A stretch of DNA of 64,000 nt from Galactobacter sp052108535 (GTDB lineage Bacteria; Actinomycetota; Actinomycetes; Actinomycetales; Micrococcaceae), in contig JBQDZM010000010.1 of NCBI GenBank assembly GCA_052108535.1, positions 1 to 64,000 on the forward strand, given 5' to 3'. The notes beneath the pieces were generated by a model. It made no database searches. It was given only the letters and a program-made list of their open reading frames with translations, and was not told the DNA's origin. Each line of letters starts with the position of its first letter. The first letter of the stretch is position 1. The translations under genes and the position numbers were made by a program. This document shows, piece after piece, positions 25,695 to 33,443 of the stretch.

Positions 25695-26631
25695 GCGCAT
25701 CCCCGACCACCACCCTGAAGCCGACGCACCGGAACCCAGGCACACGCCGTCGGGCACTGGCGAACACCTCCAAACCATCGGTGGCGACGCCACCCTCTTC
25801 GAGACCAAACTCCATGCGCACTCGCCGGAAGTCTCGGCGCGGAAGGTGCGCAGGCACGGCGCCTGGTACGTGACCGAGTACTACCTGCGCGCCATCGTCC
25901 GCTACGGCGACGTGATCCTGGCCGACGCCATCGGGTCGCCGCTGATGTACGTCCTCGCCATGGGCGTGGGGTTGGGTTCGCTGCTGGTCGGTAACGGCAC
26001 CCTGTTCGACGACGTCTCCTACATCACCTTCATCGCGCCAGCACTGTTGGTCTCCGGTGCGGTGCAGGGCGCGGTCACCGAATCCACGTTCCCGGTCATG
26101 GACGGATTCAAGTGGCACCGGCTCTACCAGGGGCCCGTGGTCACGCCGATCACGCCGCAGCAGATCGCGCGTGGGCAGATGCTCGCCATCGCCATCCGGC
26201 TGTTCACGCAGTCGTTGCTCTTCCTCGGTGTGGTGGCGCTCTTCGGCGCCGTCACGAGTTGGTGGGGGCTGCTGGCCGTGCCGGTGGCAACGCTGGCCGG
26301 CCTGGCGCTCGGTCTGCCGATCATGGCGTATTCGGCCACGATCCGTGAGGAGAAGGGTCAGTTCTCCGTGATCATGCGCTTCATCTTCATGCCGCTGTTC
26401 ATGTTCTCCGGGACGTTCTACCCGCTGGCGAACCTGCCGATCTTCCTGCAGTGGATCGGCTGGATCTCCCCGATCTGGCATGGGACCGAGGTGTCCAGGC
26501 TGCTGATGTACGGCCACGCCGTGGACACGTGGCTGGTGCTGGTCCACCTGCTGGCACTCGCGGTGTTCGCCGTGGTGGGGTACCTGTTCACCATTCGCAA
26601 TTTCACGTCTCGGTTGAAGGGGGAGAAATGA
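25687..26631 (+). CDS. ABC-2 type permease (DrrB-like), first subunit
   Basis: This 314-aa protein has a polar N-terminus of about 60 residues, then a half-transporter of six helices. Recognisable blocks are YYLRAIVRYGDVILADAIGSPLMYVLAMGVGLGSLL, FIAPALLVSGAVQGAVTESTFPVMDGFKWHRLYQG and FMFSGTFYPLANLPIFLQWIGWISPIWHGTEVSR, the last being the ABC-2 permease signature. The start is TTG at 25687, overlapping the ATPase stop codon by 8 nt. The dispersed word GCCGTCGGGCA lies inside the coding sequence at 25746-25756 (HTPSGT). Confidence 0.9.
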
Positions 26632-27597
26632 GCACGACGCCCGCAGCCGACGCCCAGCGCATCCCGCCCGTGCCGCAGGGCAAGTCGCCCGTGCCGCAGC
26701 GNNNNNNNNNNNNNNNNNNNNNNNNNNNNNNNNNNNNNNNNNNNNNNNNNNNNNNNNNNNNNNNNNNNNNNNNNNNNNNNNNNNNNNNNNNNNNNNNNNN
26801 NGCCCGTGCCGCAGCGCAAGCGCGGCGCCCTGTACGGGCGCAACGCCCGCGCCGTGATGCAGCGCTCCTGGATGGCGACCAAGAATGCCACCTGGGTTGT
26901 CATCGTGACAGGCTTCCTGGAACCGGTGCTCTACCTGCTTTCTATGGGCTTTGGGCTCGGTGCCGCGGTGGGCACCGTGGAGGGCCCCGGCGGAGTCTCC
27001 ATGTCTTACGCGGCATACATCGCGCCCGCGCTGTTGGCGACCTCCGCAATGAACGGCGCCCTCATGGACTCCAACAACATGTTCTTCAAGCTCAACCACG
27101 CCAAGCTCTACCGGGTCATGCTCTTCACGTCCCTGGGGCCGCTGGACGTGGCCTTCGGGGAGATCATGATGGCGCTGGCCCGCGGGCTGCTTTATGCGCT
27201 GGGTTTCTCGGTGATCGCGTTCAGCTTCGGTCTGGTCCCGAGCATGTGGGGGATCCTGATGATCCCGGGTGCTGTGTTGATCGCCTTCTCGTTCTCCGCG
27301 TTGTTCATGGCGATCATTACCTTCATCAAGCGCTTCCAGCAGCTGGACTGGATCAACATGATCACGATGCCCATGTTCCTGTTCTCCGCCACGTTCTTCC
27401 CGCTCTCCGCCTACCCCGATGGCGTGCGTTGGGTGATTGAGGCGCTGCCCTTGTGGCATGGCGTGGATATGCTGCGGCATCTTGCCGTGGGAGTCATCGA
27501 CATATCCCTGTTGTGGCATGTGCTGTACTTCCTGGTCATCGCGGCTGCCGGTCTGATGGTGGCCACGGGACGGCTGCGGAAGCTCTTCCTGCGCTAG
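26628..27597 (+). CDS. ABC-2 type permease (DrrB-like), second subunit, interrupted by a scaffold gap
   Basis: The gene starts at ATG 26628, overlapping the first permease, and ends at 27597. An N run (26702-26801) splits it and puts the two parts in different frames. Both gap edges carry the same 15 nt (26687-26701 and 26802-26816). Merging them restores one frame of 284 aa, reading PVPQGKSPVPQRKRGALYGRNA. The N-terminus is thus a short Pro-Val-Pro-Gln-Gly-Lys repeat whose true copy number is unknown. The rest is a six-helix permease paralogous to the first: VTGFLEPVLYLLSMGFGLGAAV, YIAPALLATSAMNGALMDSNNMFFKL and FLFSATFFPLSAYPDGVRWVIEALPLWHGVDMLRH. No lesion is needed to explain the split. 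Confidence 0.85.
26702..26801. other. Assembly gap (100 N)
   Basis: The run of exactly 100 N is a scaffold placeholder of unknown real length. It falls in a tandem repeat encoding PVPQ(G/R)K units, and both edges end in the same 15 nt. Confidence 0.95.
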
Positions 27598-27637
27598 GCT
27601 GCAGCGAAGCCAACGCGGTGACGAGGATGGGGTCAAG

Positions 27638-28228
27638 GTGGCGACTCGAGACGAAGCGGCCAACGCGCGCTACAACCCGTTGCGCTCCAGCAGTTTGGCT
27701 CTGGGAGGACGACGGCTAATGCTGCTCACGCCGCCGGAGGCTGCGGTGAGACTCGGCATCGACACGTTCCTGGAGCATGGGTTCGCGAACCTTGAGGAGG
27801 ATTTCGACGCCGTGGTTCGGGCCGAGGAGTCCGGCTGGGTGGCCGACGCGGTGTGGATCGGGGATAGCAGACGCTCCTGGCGGCGCAGTTTCGTTGCTGA
27901 CCTGCTCGGGCCGACGTTGTTACCGTTGGTCGTCCCAGCGCTGCGCCCGGGCATCCCTCCGACCCTCGTCGTCGTCGCCGCCCGAGTGCTTGAGGACGGC
28001 ACCACCGAGCTCCTTGTCATGCCGCACGAGTCCACCAAGGGCGACCCGGAAGCGCAGGGCGGTGCCAGCGCGAAGGTGCAGGCCGGAACCGACGCCGTCC
28101 AAGCGAGTGTGGCCCGGGAAGGCACGCTCCTCGCTGTGGACCGCAAAGCTCTGCCCAGGTTTGACCTCAGAGATCCGGAGTGCCCCGCCTCGATGATGGC
28201 GGTGAGAAGACTCATCGGGTGGAAATAG
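27638..28228 (+). CDS. Hypothetical protein
   Basis: The 196-aa protein is not recognised. It has a mixed alpha/beta composition and no signal peptide. A hydrophobic stretch (VADLLGPTLLPLVVPALRPGIPPTLVVVAARVL) could be a buried strand-rich core or one membrane helix. ATVKVQAGTDAVQAS-like and AREGTLLAVDRKALPRFDLRD parts look like a normal folded domain. The start is GTG at 27638 with GAGG about 10 nt upstream. It follows the exporter by 40 bp and could be co-transcribed. A TTA codon is present at 27920-27922. Confidence 0.55.
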   Translation: MATRDEAANARYNPLRSSSLALGGRRLMLLTPPEAAVRLGIDTFLEHGFANLEEDFDAVVRAEESGWVADAVWIGDSRRSWRRSFVADLLGPTLLPLVVPALRPGIPPTLVVVAARVLEDGTTELLVMPHESTKGDPEAQGGASAKVQAGTDAVQASVAREGTLLAVDRKALPRFDLRDPECPASMMAVRRLIGWK

Positions 28229-28300
28229 CGCCAGCGGTCGTCGTTCCACCTGCAGCGAACCGCGCTCCGTCGTGCCCATCGCGTTTGAGACAATGGGTGC

Positions 28301-28831
28301 ATGCCTGAGATCGTCACCGGTTCCGTGTCCAACCCCGCCAATGGCCCGCGTCGTTCCACCATGGGCCCGGTGGCCGTCGGAGCCATCGTGGTGCTCCTCT
28401 TCGTCGCGGTGCTTTTCGCAGCGAACCAGAACGAGGTCGTGGGCTGGATCGTCGCCTTCCTCGTGGCCGCGTGGCTGATCTTCGCGATCGTGGCCCTCGT
28501 GGTCATCCGTCGCGGCGCCCGCGCGGTGGGCAGGAAGTGGGACGACACCAACGCGAACCTTGCTGCACGCACCTCCGGGACCACCGTGGGTGTCATCGAC
28601 GAGGAAGAGCGCAACCACGAGCTGAAGCTGGACCACTCCTTCAAGATCATCCAGGTGCAGCACGGCCAGGTCACCAAGTACATGGCCCAGGACGGCGAGG
28701 AGGCCAAGGACCAGGTCAACCGCGCACTGGAGACCATCCAGATCACCGCGACCAACGCCCGCGACATGATCAACCAGCGCCGCAAGGACCGGGCCTCGGC
28801 TGGTGTCGACGGCGAGATCGTGGACGACTGA
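28301..28831 (+). CDS. Hypothetical membrane protein with two transmembrane helices
   Basis: The 176-aa protein has two adjacent transmembrane helices (VAVGAIVVLLFVAVLFAANQ and VVGWIVAFLVAAWLIFAIVALVVI). A cytoplasmic domain of about 110 residues rich in Lys, Glu and Gln follows (KLDHSFKIIQVQHGQVTKYMAQDGEEAKDQVNRALETIQIT). I do not recognise the family. A GACAAT box at 28289-28294 lies 6 nt before the ATG and no ribosome binding site is seen, so it may be leaderless. Confidence 0.7.
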   Translation: MPEIVTGSVSNPANGPRRSTMGPVAVGAIVVLLFVAVLFAANQNEVVGWIVAFLVAAWLIFAIVALVVIRRGARAVGRKWDDTNANLAARTSGTTVGVIDEEERNHELKLDHSFKIIQVQHGQVTKYMAQDGEEAKDQVNRALETIQITATNARDMINQRRKDRASAGVDGEIVDD

Positions 28832-28848
28832 GGGGCCCCCTCATCGCC

Positions 28849-29743
28849 TCAATCCGCGACCTGGCTTTCGAACGACTTCAGTTCTGACACCAGGTTGGCG
28901 AAGCTTCCTTTGGCGCCCGGTGTCGTGGCGTCGCTTTGTGACGCGGCCGCAGCCGCCTTGGCAATTGAATCGAGATCGTCGTCCTGCGCCATACCGCTGG
29001 TGAACCCGCCGCCAGGCAATTCGAAAATCAGTCCCTGCGGATGTAGGGCCACGAGAGTGGCCCCCTCCGGGAGTCCGGCACGCGGGTCCTCGACGTTGAC
29101 TTCGGGAGAGAACGCCTCCTCCTGCGGTGACGGGTTCTCCACCCCGGCCACGATGACNNNNNNNNNNNNNNNNNNNNNNNNNNNNNNNNNNNNNNNNNNN
29201 NNNNNNNNNNNNNNNNNNNNNNNNNNNNNNNNNNNNNNNNNNNNNNNNNNNNNNNNNCGGGAGAGAACGCCTCCTCCTGCGGTGACGGGTTCTCCACCCC
29301 GGCCACGATGACCCTGGTCCCGGCGGGGCGGCGGCCTTCAACTCCTTCATACTCAACACGGTTGACCCTTGCCCCTCGGCAACTTCCGGTGCACCGGAAG
29401 CCTCCAGGCCCTCAACGCCGCGGGATACGGAGACGTGGACCGTTTCCGCTTGGTCTGCGGTGAGGGTCTTGGCCGCCGTCTGAACTTGCACCGAGAGCAC
29501 CGCAAACCGTTCTGCGTCATCGCCATCGATAATGCTGCGCCCTTCGGTCCAATCCTTCACCTCTCCGACGACGACCACGTCCTCGATCCCGGCTAGGTCG
29601 GTCAGCGTCGACTGGATGTCGTAATCGAATTCAACGGATCCGCGGATGGTGCCGGGGTCGGTGGAACCTCCGGCGGCTCAACATGATGCGAGCAGCAGCA
29701 CTGCAGCCACGGGAGCGGCGAGCCTGGTCCACGGGAAGTGCAT
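28849..29743 (-). pseudogene. Broken lipoprotein gene (in-frame TGA, one frameshift, assembly gap)
   Basis: From ATG 29743 (RBS AGGA) the frame encodes a lipoprotein signal, MHFPWTRLAAPVAAVLLLASC, but the codon right after the lipobox Cys is TGA (29678-29680). The same frame continues (AAGGSTDPGTIRGSVEFDYD, VVVVGEVKDWTEGRSI, SMKELKAAAPPG). It then needs one extra base near 29320-29330 to read TRVIVAGVENPSPQEEAFSP, which continues after the gap as EVNVEDPRAGLPEGATLVALHPQG and ends VSELKSFESQVAD. The intact protein would be about 240 aa, an exported lipoprotein of unknown family. The lesions may be real decay or errors near a contig end; the frameshift lies in a C/G-rich run. Confidence 0.7.
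29158..29257. other. Assembly gap (100 N) inside the broken lipoprotein gene
   Basis: The 55 bases before the gap (29103-29157) are identical to the 55 bases after it (29258-29312). This is the signature of two contigs that overlap by one k-mer but were joined by a placeholder. Real sequence is probably missing nothing, and the duplicated 55 bp should be merged. Confidence 0.9.
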
Positions 29744-29878
29744 GGCTGGTTCCTCTGTCCGAAATAGGGGTTGATGTGAGGTGCTCCGTAGCGGGTGGTC
29801 CAAGTTTGGCCTATCGCAGCCATAGATCGTAGTACCTGTCTTTGGTTGCGGCTCGCCCTGTGGCCCCAGCGAAACCAC

Positions 29879-29884
29879 TAGACT
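29879..29884 (+). promoter_or_regulatory. -10 box (TAGACT) of a leaderless transcript
   Basis: The hexamer lies 7 nt before the GTG start of the exonuclease III gene at 29892; no Shine-Dalgarno sequence is present. Confidence 0.5.
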
Positions 29885-29891
29885 GGATGCC

Positions 29892-30746
29892 GTGACTGCG
29901 AACGCCGAGATTCCACTGCCCACCTTCCCGCCCTCCGTGGACAAGGGCACCGCGACGCGGATCGCCACGGTCAACGTGAACGGGATCCGTGCCGCCTACA
30001 AGCGCCACATGGAGCACTGGGTCGCCGAGCGCGACATCGACATCCTGTGCATGCAGGAGGTCCGCGCCCCCGACAAGATCGTTAACGACTTCCTGGGCAG
30101 CGACTGGCATGTGATCCACGCTGAGGCCGAGGCCAAGGGTCGCGCAGGAGTGCTGATCGCCTCCCGCGAGCAGCCGGAAGCCACCCGGATCGGCATCGGT
30201 GAGGACTACTTCGCGACGTCGGGACGCTGGGTGGAGGCGGATTTCACCATCAACGGGACGCCCCTGACCGTCGCCAGCGTGTACGTGCACTCCGGCGAGG
30301 TGGATACACCCAAGCAGGTGGACAAGTACCGTTTCCTGGACACCATGACCACCAAGCTGCCTGCCCTGGCGCATTCCGGCCGCGACGTGCTGCTGGTGGG
30401 TGACATGAACGTGGGCCACACCAAGTTGGACATCAAGAACTGGAAGGGCAACGTCAAGCGCTCTGGCTTCCTGCCGGAGGAACGCGCTTACTTTGACCGC
30501 TTCTTCGGTGAGGAGATTGGCTACCGCGACGTGGCGCGCCAGCTGGCCGGCGACGTCGATGGACCCTTCACCTGGTGGTCGTGGCGCGGGAAGGCCTTCG
30601 ACAACGACACCGGCTGGCGCATCGATTACCAGATGGCCACCCCGGACCTCGCCTCCCGCGCAGTACGCGCCGTGGTGGACCGCGCCGACTCTTACGACAC
30701 GCGGTTCTCCGACCACGCACCCCTCGTCGTCGACTACCAGTTCTGA
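29892..30746 (+). CDS. xth: Exodeoxyribonuclease III (AP endonuclease)
   Basis: This 284-aa member of the exonuclease/endonuclease/phosphatase superfamily has TRIATVNVNGIRAAYKR with the metal-binding Asn and MQEVRAPDKIV with the catalytic Glu. VLLVGDMNVGHTKLDI holds the Asp and Asn, GWRIDYQMAT the Asp, and SDHAPLVVDYQF the catalytic His near the C-terminus. It cleaves DNA at abasic sites and removes 3' blocks in base-excision repair. The first 20 residues are a short extension. GTG at 29892 is chosen because of the -10 box spacing. Confidence 0.93.
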   Translation: MTANAEIPLPTFPPSVDKGTATRIATVNVNGIRAAYKRHMEHWVAERDIDILCMQEVRAPDKIVNDFLGSDWHVIHAEAEAKGRAGVLIASREQPEATRIGIGEDYFATSGRWVEADFTINGTPLTVASVYVHSGEVDTPKQVDKYRFLDTMTTKLPALAHSGRDVLLVGDMNVGHTKLDIKNWKGNVKRSGFLPEERAYFDRFFGEEIGYRDVARQLAGDVDGPFTWWSWRGKAFDNDTGWRIDYQMATPDLASRAVRAVVDRADSYDTRFSDHAPLVVDYQF

Positions 30747-30824
30747 CCGCTCCTGGCCGCTCGCCCGTGTTCGCAGCACGCGCTGAGCGCAGAGCCACCA
30801 CTTCCATTTAAGGATTCATTCCGC

Positions 30825-31850
30825 ATGACTACTGAGACCCCGCAACCCCGCATCCTCTCCGGGATGCAGCCCTCCGCGGATTCGCTGCACCTGGGCAACT
30901 ACTTGGGCGCCCTGGTGAACTTCGTCAAGCTGCAGGACAGCTATGACACGTTCTACTTCATTCCCGATCTGCACTCCATCACGTCCCCTGACGGCGGCAC
31001 GGATCTGGCCAACCGCACCCGCACCACCGTGGCGCAGTACATCGCCGGCGGCGTCGATCTTGAGCGGTCCACGATCTTTGTCCAGTCCCATGTGCCGGAG
31101 CATGCGGAGCTGGCTTGGGTGCTCAACTGCCTCACCGGGTTCGGCGAGGCCTCGCGCATGACCCAGTTCAAGGACAAGTCGGTGCGCTACGGTCAGGACT
31201 CCACGAACGTGGGCCTGTTCACCTACCCGGTCCTCATGGCGGCAGACATCCTGCTCTATCAGGCCAATTCGGTGCCGGTCGGCGCGGATCAGAAGCAGCA
31301 CGTGGAGCTCACCCGTACGCTGGCGCAGCGCTTCAACCACCGCTACGGGGAGACTTTCGTGGTCCCCGAGCCGTTCATCCCGCAAGAGGGCGCCAAGGTC
31401 TACGACCTGCAGGAACCCACCTCCAAGATGTCCAAGTCATCGGCGTCCCCGAACGGTCGGATCAACATCCTGGACACGCCGAAGGTGATCGCCAAGCGCA
31501 TCAAGTCCGCTGTGACGGATGACGGCAATGTGGTTGCCTTCGACCGCGAGAACAAGCCCGGTGTGTCCAACCTGCTCTCCATGCTCTCCGTGGTGACGGG
31601 GACGCCGGTGCCGGAACTCGTTGCCTCCTACGAGGGCAAGATGTACGGACATCTGAAGGTGGATGTGGCCGATGCCGTGGTGGCCGCCTTGGAGCCCGTC
31701 CGGAACCGGACGTTGGAATTGCTCGACGATCCGGCGGAGTTGGATCGCATCCTGGCCCAGGGTGCCGCCAAGGCCCGCGAGGTCGCTTCCGCGACCTTGG
31801 CTTCTGTGTACGACGCGGTGGGCTTCCTGCCGCCGCTCGGACGGGCCTGA
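30825..31850 (+). CDS. trpS: Tryptophanyl-tRNA synthetase
   Basis: This 341-aa class I aminoacyl-tRNA synthetase charges tRNA-Trp. SGMQPSADSLHLGNYLGAL contains the HIGH-like motif, YFIPDLHSITS and VLMAADILLYQANSVPVGADQKQHVELTRTLA are the TrpRS substrate blocks, and KMSKSSASPNGRI is the KMSKS loop. The length is normal. It lies about 80 bp after xth; a short untranslated leader without any T-box or attenuator pattern is present. The next gene follows 7 bp after the stop codon. Confidence 0.96.
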   Translation: MTTETPQPRILSGMQPSADSLHLGNYLGALVNFVKLQDSYDTFYFIPDLHSITSPDGGTDLANRTRTTVAQYIAGGVDLERSTIFVQSHVPEHAELAWVLNCLTGFGEASRMTQFKDKSVRYGQDSTNVGLFTYPVLMAADILLYQANSVPVGADQKQHVELTRTLAQRFNHRYGETFVVPEPFIPQEGAKVYDLQEPTSKMSKSSASPNGRINILDTPKVIAKRIKSAVTDDGNVVAFDRENKPGVSNLLSMLSVVTGTPVPELVASYEGKMYGHLKVDVADAVVAALEPVRNRTLELLDDPAELDRILAQGAAKAREVASATLASVYDAVGFLPPLGRA

Positions 31851-31857
31851 GGAACTT

Positions 31858-32391
31858 ATGTCTTCTCCGGCCTCCGTTGCAACGAACAGAATCGGCGTGG
31901 TGATCCCTGTCCCGGAGCCGCGCGCTGAGCGGCTGCGCACCGTGAGACGGCAGGCCGGGGATCCCCTGGCGGCTCTTGAACCGCATCTCACGCTGGTGAC
32001 CGGCGTGGAGGTGGGGGACTGGGATGCTGCGCTGGCGCATGTGCGTTCCGTTGCCGCTGCTACCGCACCGTTTAACGTGCTCTTCCAAGGCGCGGGGACG
32101 TTCCGTCCCGTAACCCCGGTGGTCTTCGCAGCCGTCGCGGAGGGAGCCAGCGAATGCGTGCAGCTCCATGAGGCCTTGCAGTCAGGTCCGTTGGACCTTC
32201 CCAGCGAGTACCCCTATGTTCCGCACGTGACGCTGGCCCAGCACGTGGACGATGCCGCACTCGATGCCGCGGCTCTGTCGCATTCGCTGGAGCGGTGGTG
32301 GCTCTTCGCCGACTCGCTGTCCGTGTACGCGACCTCGGCCGACGCGCCGGGGGAGTGGGAGTTCGTGGAGTCTGTGCCGCTGGGTGGCTGA
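31858..32391 (+). CDS. 2'-5' RNA ligase family protein (2H phosphoesterase)
   Basis: This 177-aa protein has the two HxT motifs of the 2H phosphoesterase fold: EPHLTLVTGV near residue 42 and YVPHVTLAQHVDD near residue 122. The domain between them fits the LigT-like size. It may act on 2',3'-cyclic or 2'-5' RNA phosphoesters, but the biological substrate in bacteria is unclear. The ATG at 31858 has GAGGA overlapping the trpS stop codon, so the genes form a two-gene operon. A strong palindrome follows at 32416. Confidence 0.85.
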   Translation: MSSPASVATNRIGVVIPVPEPRAERLRTVRRQAGDPLAALEPHLTLVTGVEVGDWDAALAHVRSVAAATAPFNVLFQGAGTFRPVTPVVFAAVAEGASECVQLHEALQSGPLDLPSEYPYVPHVTLAQHVDDAALDAAALSHSLERWWLFADSLSVYATSADAPGEWEFVESVPLGG

Positions 32392-32415
32392 CCGTAGCTC
32401 GTTACACGGTGCGTT

Positions 32416-32463
32416 GACACGTCCGTCGGTGTGGATCCAGGTATTCACACCGACGGACGTGTC
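32416..32463. terminator. 18-bp palindromic terminator (second copy of a repeated element)
   Basis: Arms 32416-32433 and 32446-32463 are perfectly complementary around a 12-nt loop. The left arm and the next few bases are identical to those of the palindrome at 6702-6745. A third half-arm (CACCGACGGACGTC) follows at about 32468-32481. Confidence 0.75.
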
Positions 32464-32498
32464 TTAGCACCGACGGACGTCCAAGCAGGCAAATGAAG

Positions 32499-32603
32499 TT
32501 CAGGCTGGCAGGCAAGCAAGCAGGTAGGCAGAGTGCAGGCAGGCAGGCAAGCAAGCAGGTAGGCAGAGTTCAGGCAGGCAGGCAAGCAGGCAGGTATACA
32601 GAG
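32499..32603. repeat. 35-bp tandem repeat, three copies
   Basis: Three 35-bp units (32499-32533, 32534-32568, 32569-32603) are built from AGGCAGGCAAGCAAGCAGGT-type words with few differences. Internally each is a string of 4-bp GGCA/AGCA words. The array lies between the palindromic terminator and the sdhB terminator. No coding role is apparent; the longer open frame across it is a shadow. Confidence 0.85.
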
Positions 32604-32616
32604 TTTAGGCATGCGA

Positions 32617-32648
32617 AAGGGCCCCGGAACACATGTTCCGGGGCCCTT
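32617..32648 (-). terminator. Terminator of the sdhCDAB operon
   Basis: A perfect 15-bp stem (32617-32631 and 32634-32648) with a 2-nt centre lies about 20 nt after the sdhB stop codon on the minus strand. It is very GC-rich and clearly placed to end the operon. Confidence 0.85.
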
Positions 32649-32666
32649 CGTCAGTCTCAGTCAGTC

Positions 32667-33443
32667 TCAGACGGTGCGGTGCAGGATGGCCTGCTTGACC
32701 TCGGAGATGGCCTTGGTGACCTGGATGCCACGGGGGCATGCCTCGGTGCAGTTGAAGGTGGTGCGGCAGCGCCACACGCCTTCCTTGTCGTTGAGCACCT
32801 CGAGACGCAGGTCAGAAGCCTCGTCACGGGAGTCGAAGATGAAGCGGTGAGCGTTCACGATCGCGGCAGGACCGAAGTACTGGCCGTCGGTCCAGAACAC
32901 CGGGCAGGACGTGGTGCAGGCTGCGCAGAGGATGCACTTGGTCGTGTCGTCGAAGCGCTCGCGGTCCTCGGCGGACTGCAGGCGCTCCTTGGCCGGCTGG
33001 TGGCCCTTGGTGATCAGGAACGGCATGACCTCGCGGTAGGACTGGAAGAAGGGCTCCATGTCCACGATCAGGTCCTTCTCGCACGGGAGGCCCTTGATGG
33101 GCTCAACCGTGATGGGCTTGGACGTGTCCAGGTCCTTGAGGAGGGTCTTGCAGGCCAGGCGGTTACGGCCGTTGATGCGCATGGCATCGGAGCCGCACAC
33201 GCCGTGGGCGCAAGAACGGCGGAAGGACAGCGAGCCGTCCTGCTCCCACTTCACGCGGTGCAGGGCGTCCAGCACGCGGTCCGTGCCGTACATGGTCAGC
33301 TGAAACTCGTCCCAGGTGGCCTCCTCGGAGACCTCGGGGTTGTAGCGGCGGACCTTGAGGGTGATGTCGAAGGACTCGACGGCACCGCCGGTGCCGGCGT
33401 TGAGCTCGACCTTGGATGCGGGTTCGGCGACTGCAGTGCTCAT
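32667..33443 (-). CDS. sdhB: Succinate dehydrogenase iron-sulfur subunit
   Basis: The 258-aa SdhB passes electrons from SdhA to the membrane anchor. The N-terminal ferredoxin domain has the [2Fe-2S] ligands in FRRSCAHGVCGSDAM and NRLACKTL. The C-terminal domain has CILCAACTTSCPVF for the [4Fe-4S] cluster and CRTTFNCTEACPRGIQV for the [3Fe-4S] cluster. WRCRTTFNCTEACP also contains a quinone-site Trp. Its ATG overlaps the sdhA stop codon (TGATG). It is the last gene of sdhCDAB. Confidence 0.97.
   Translation of the reverse strand: MSTAVAEPASKVELNAGTGGAVESFDITLKVRRYNPEVSEEATWDEFQLTMYGTDRVLDALHRVKWEQDGSLSFRRSCAHGVCGSDAMRINGRNRLACKTLLKDLDTSKPITVEPIKGLPCEKDLIVDMEPFFQSYREVMPFLITKGHQPAKERLQSAEDRERFDDTTKCILCAACTTSCPVFWTDGQYFGPAAIVNAHRFIFDSRDEASDLRLEVLNDKEGVWRCRTTFNCTEACPRGIQVTKAISEVKQAILHRTV

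Noticed and set aside
29678..29680. TGA read as selenocysteine in the lipoprotein
   Set aside because: The codon directly follows the lipobox Cys, no SECIS-like hairpin was seen, and a second frameshift in the same gene points to decay or sequence error.
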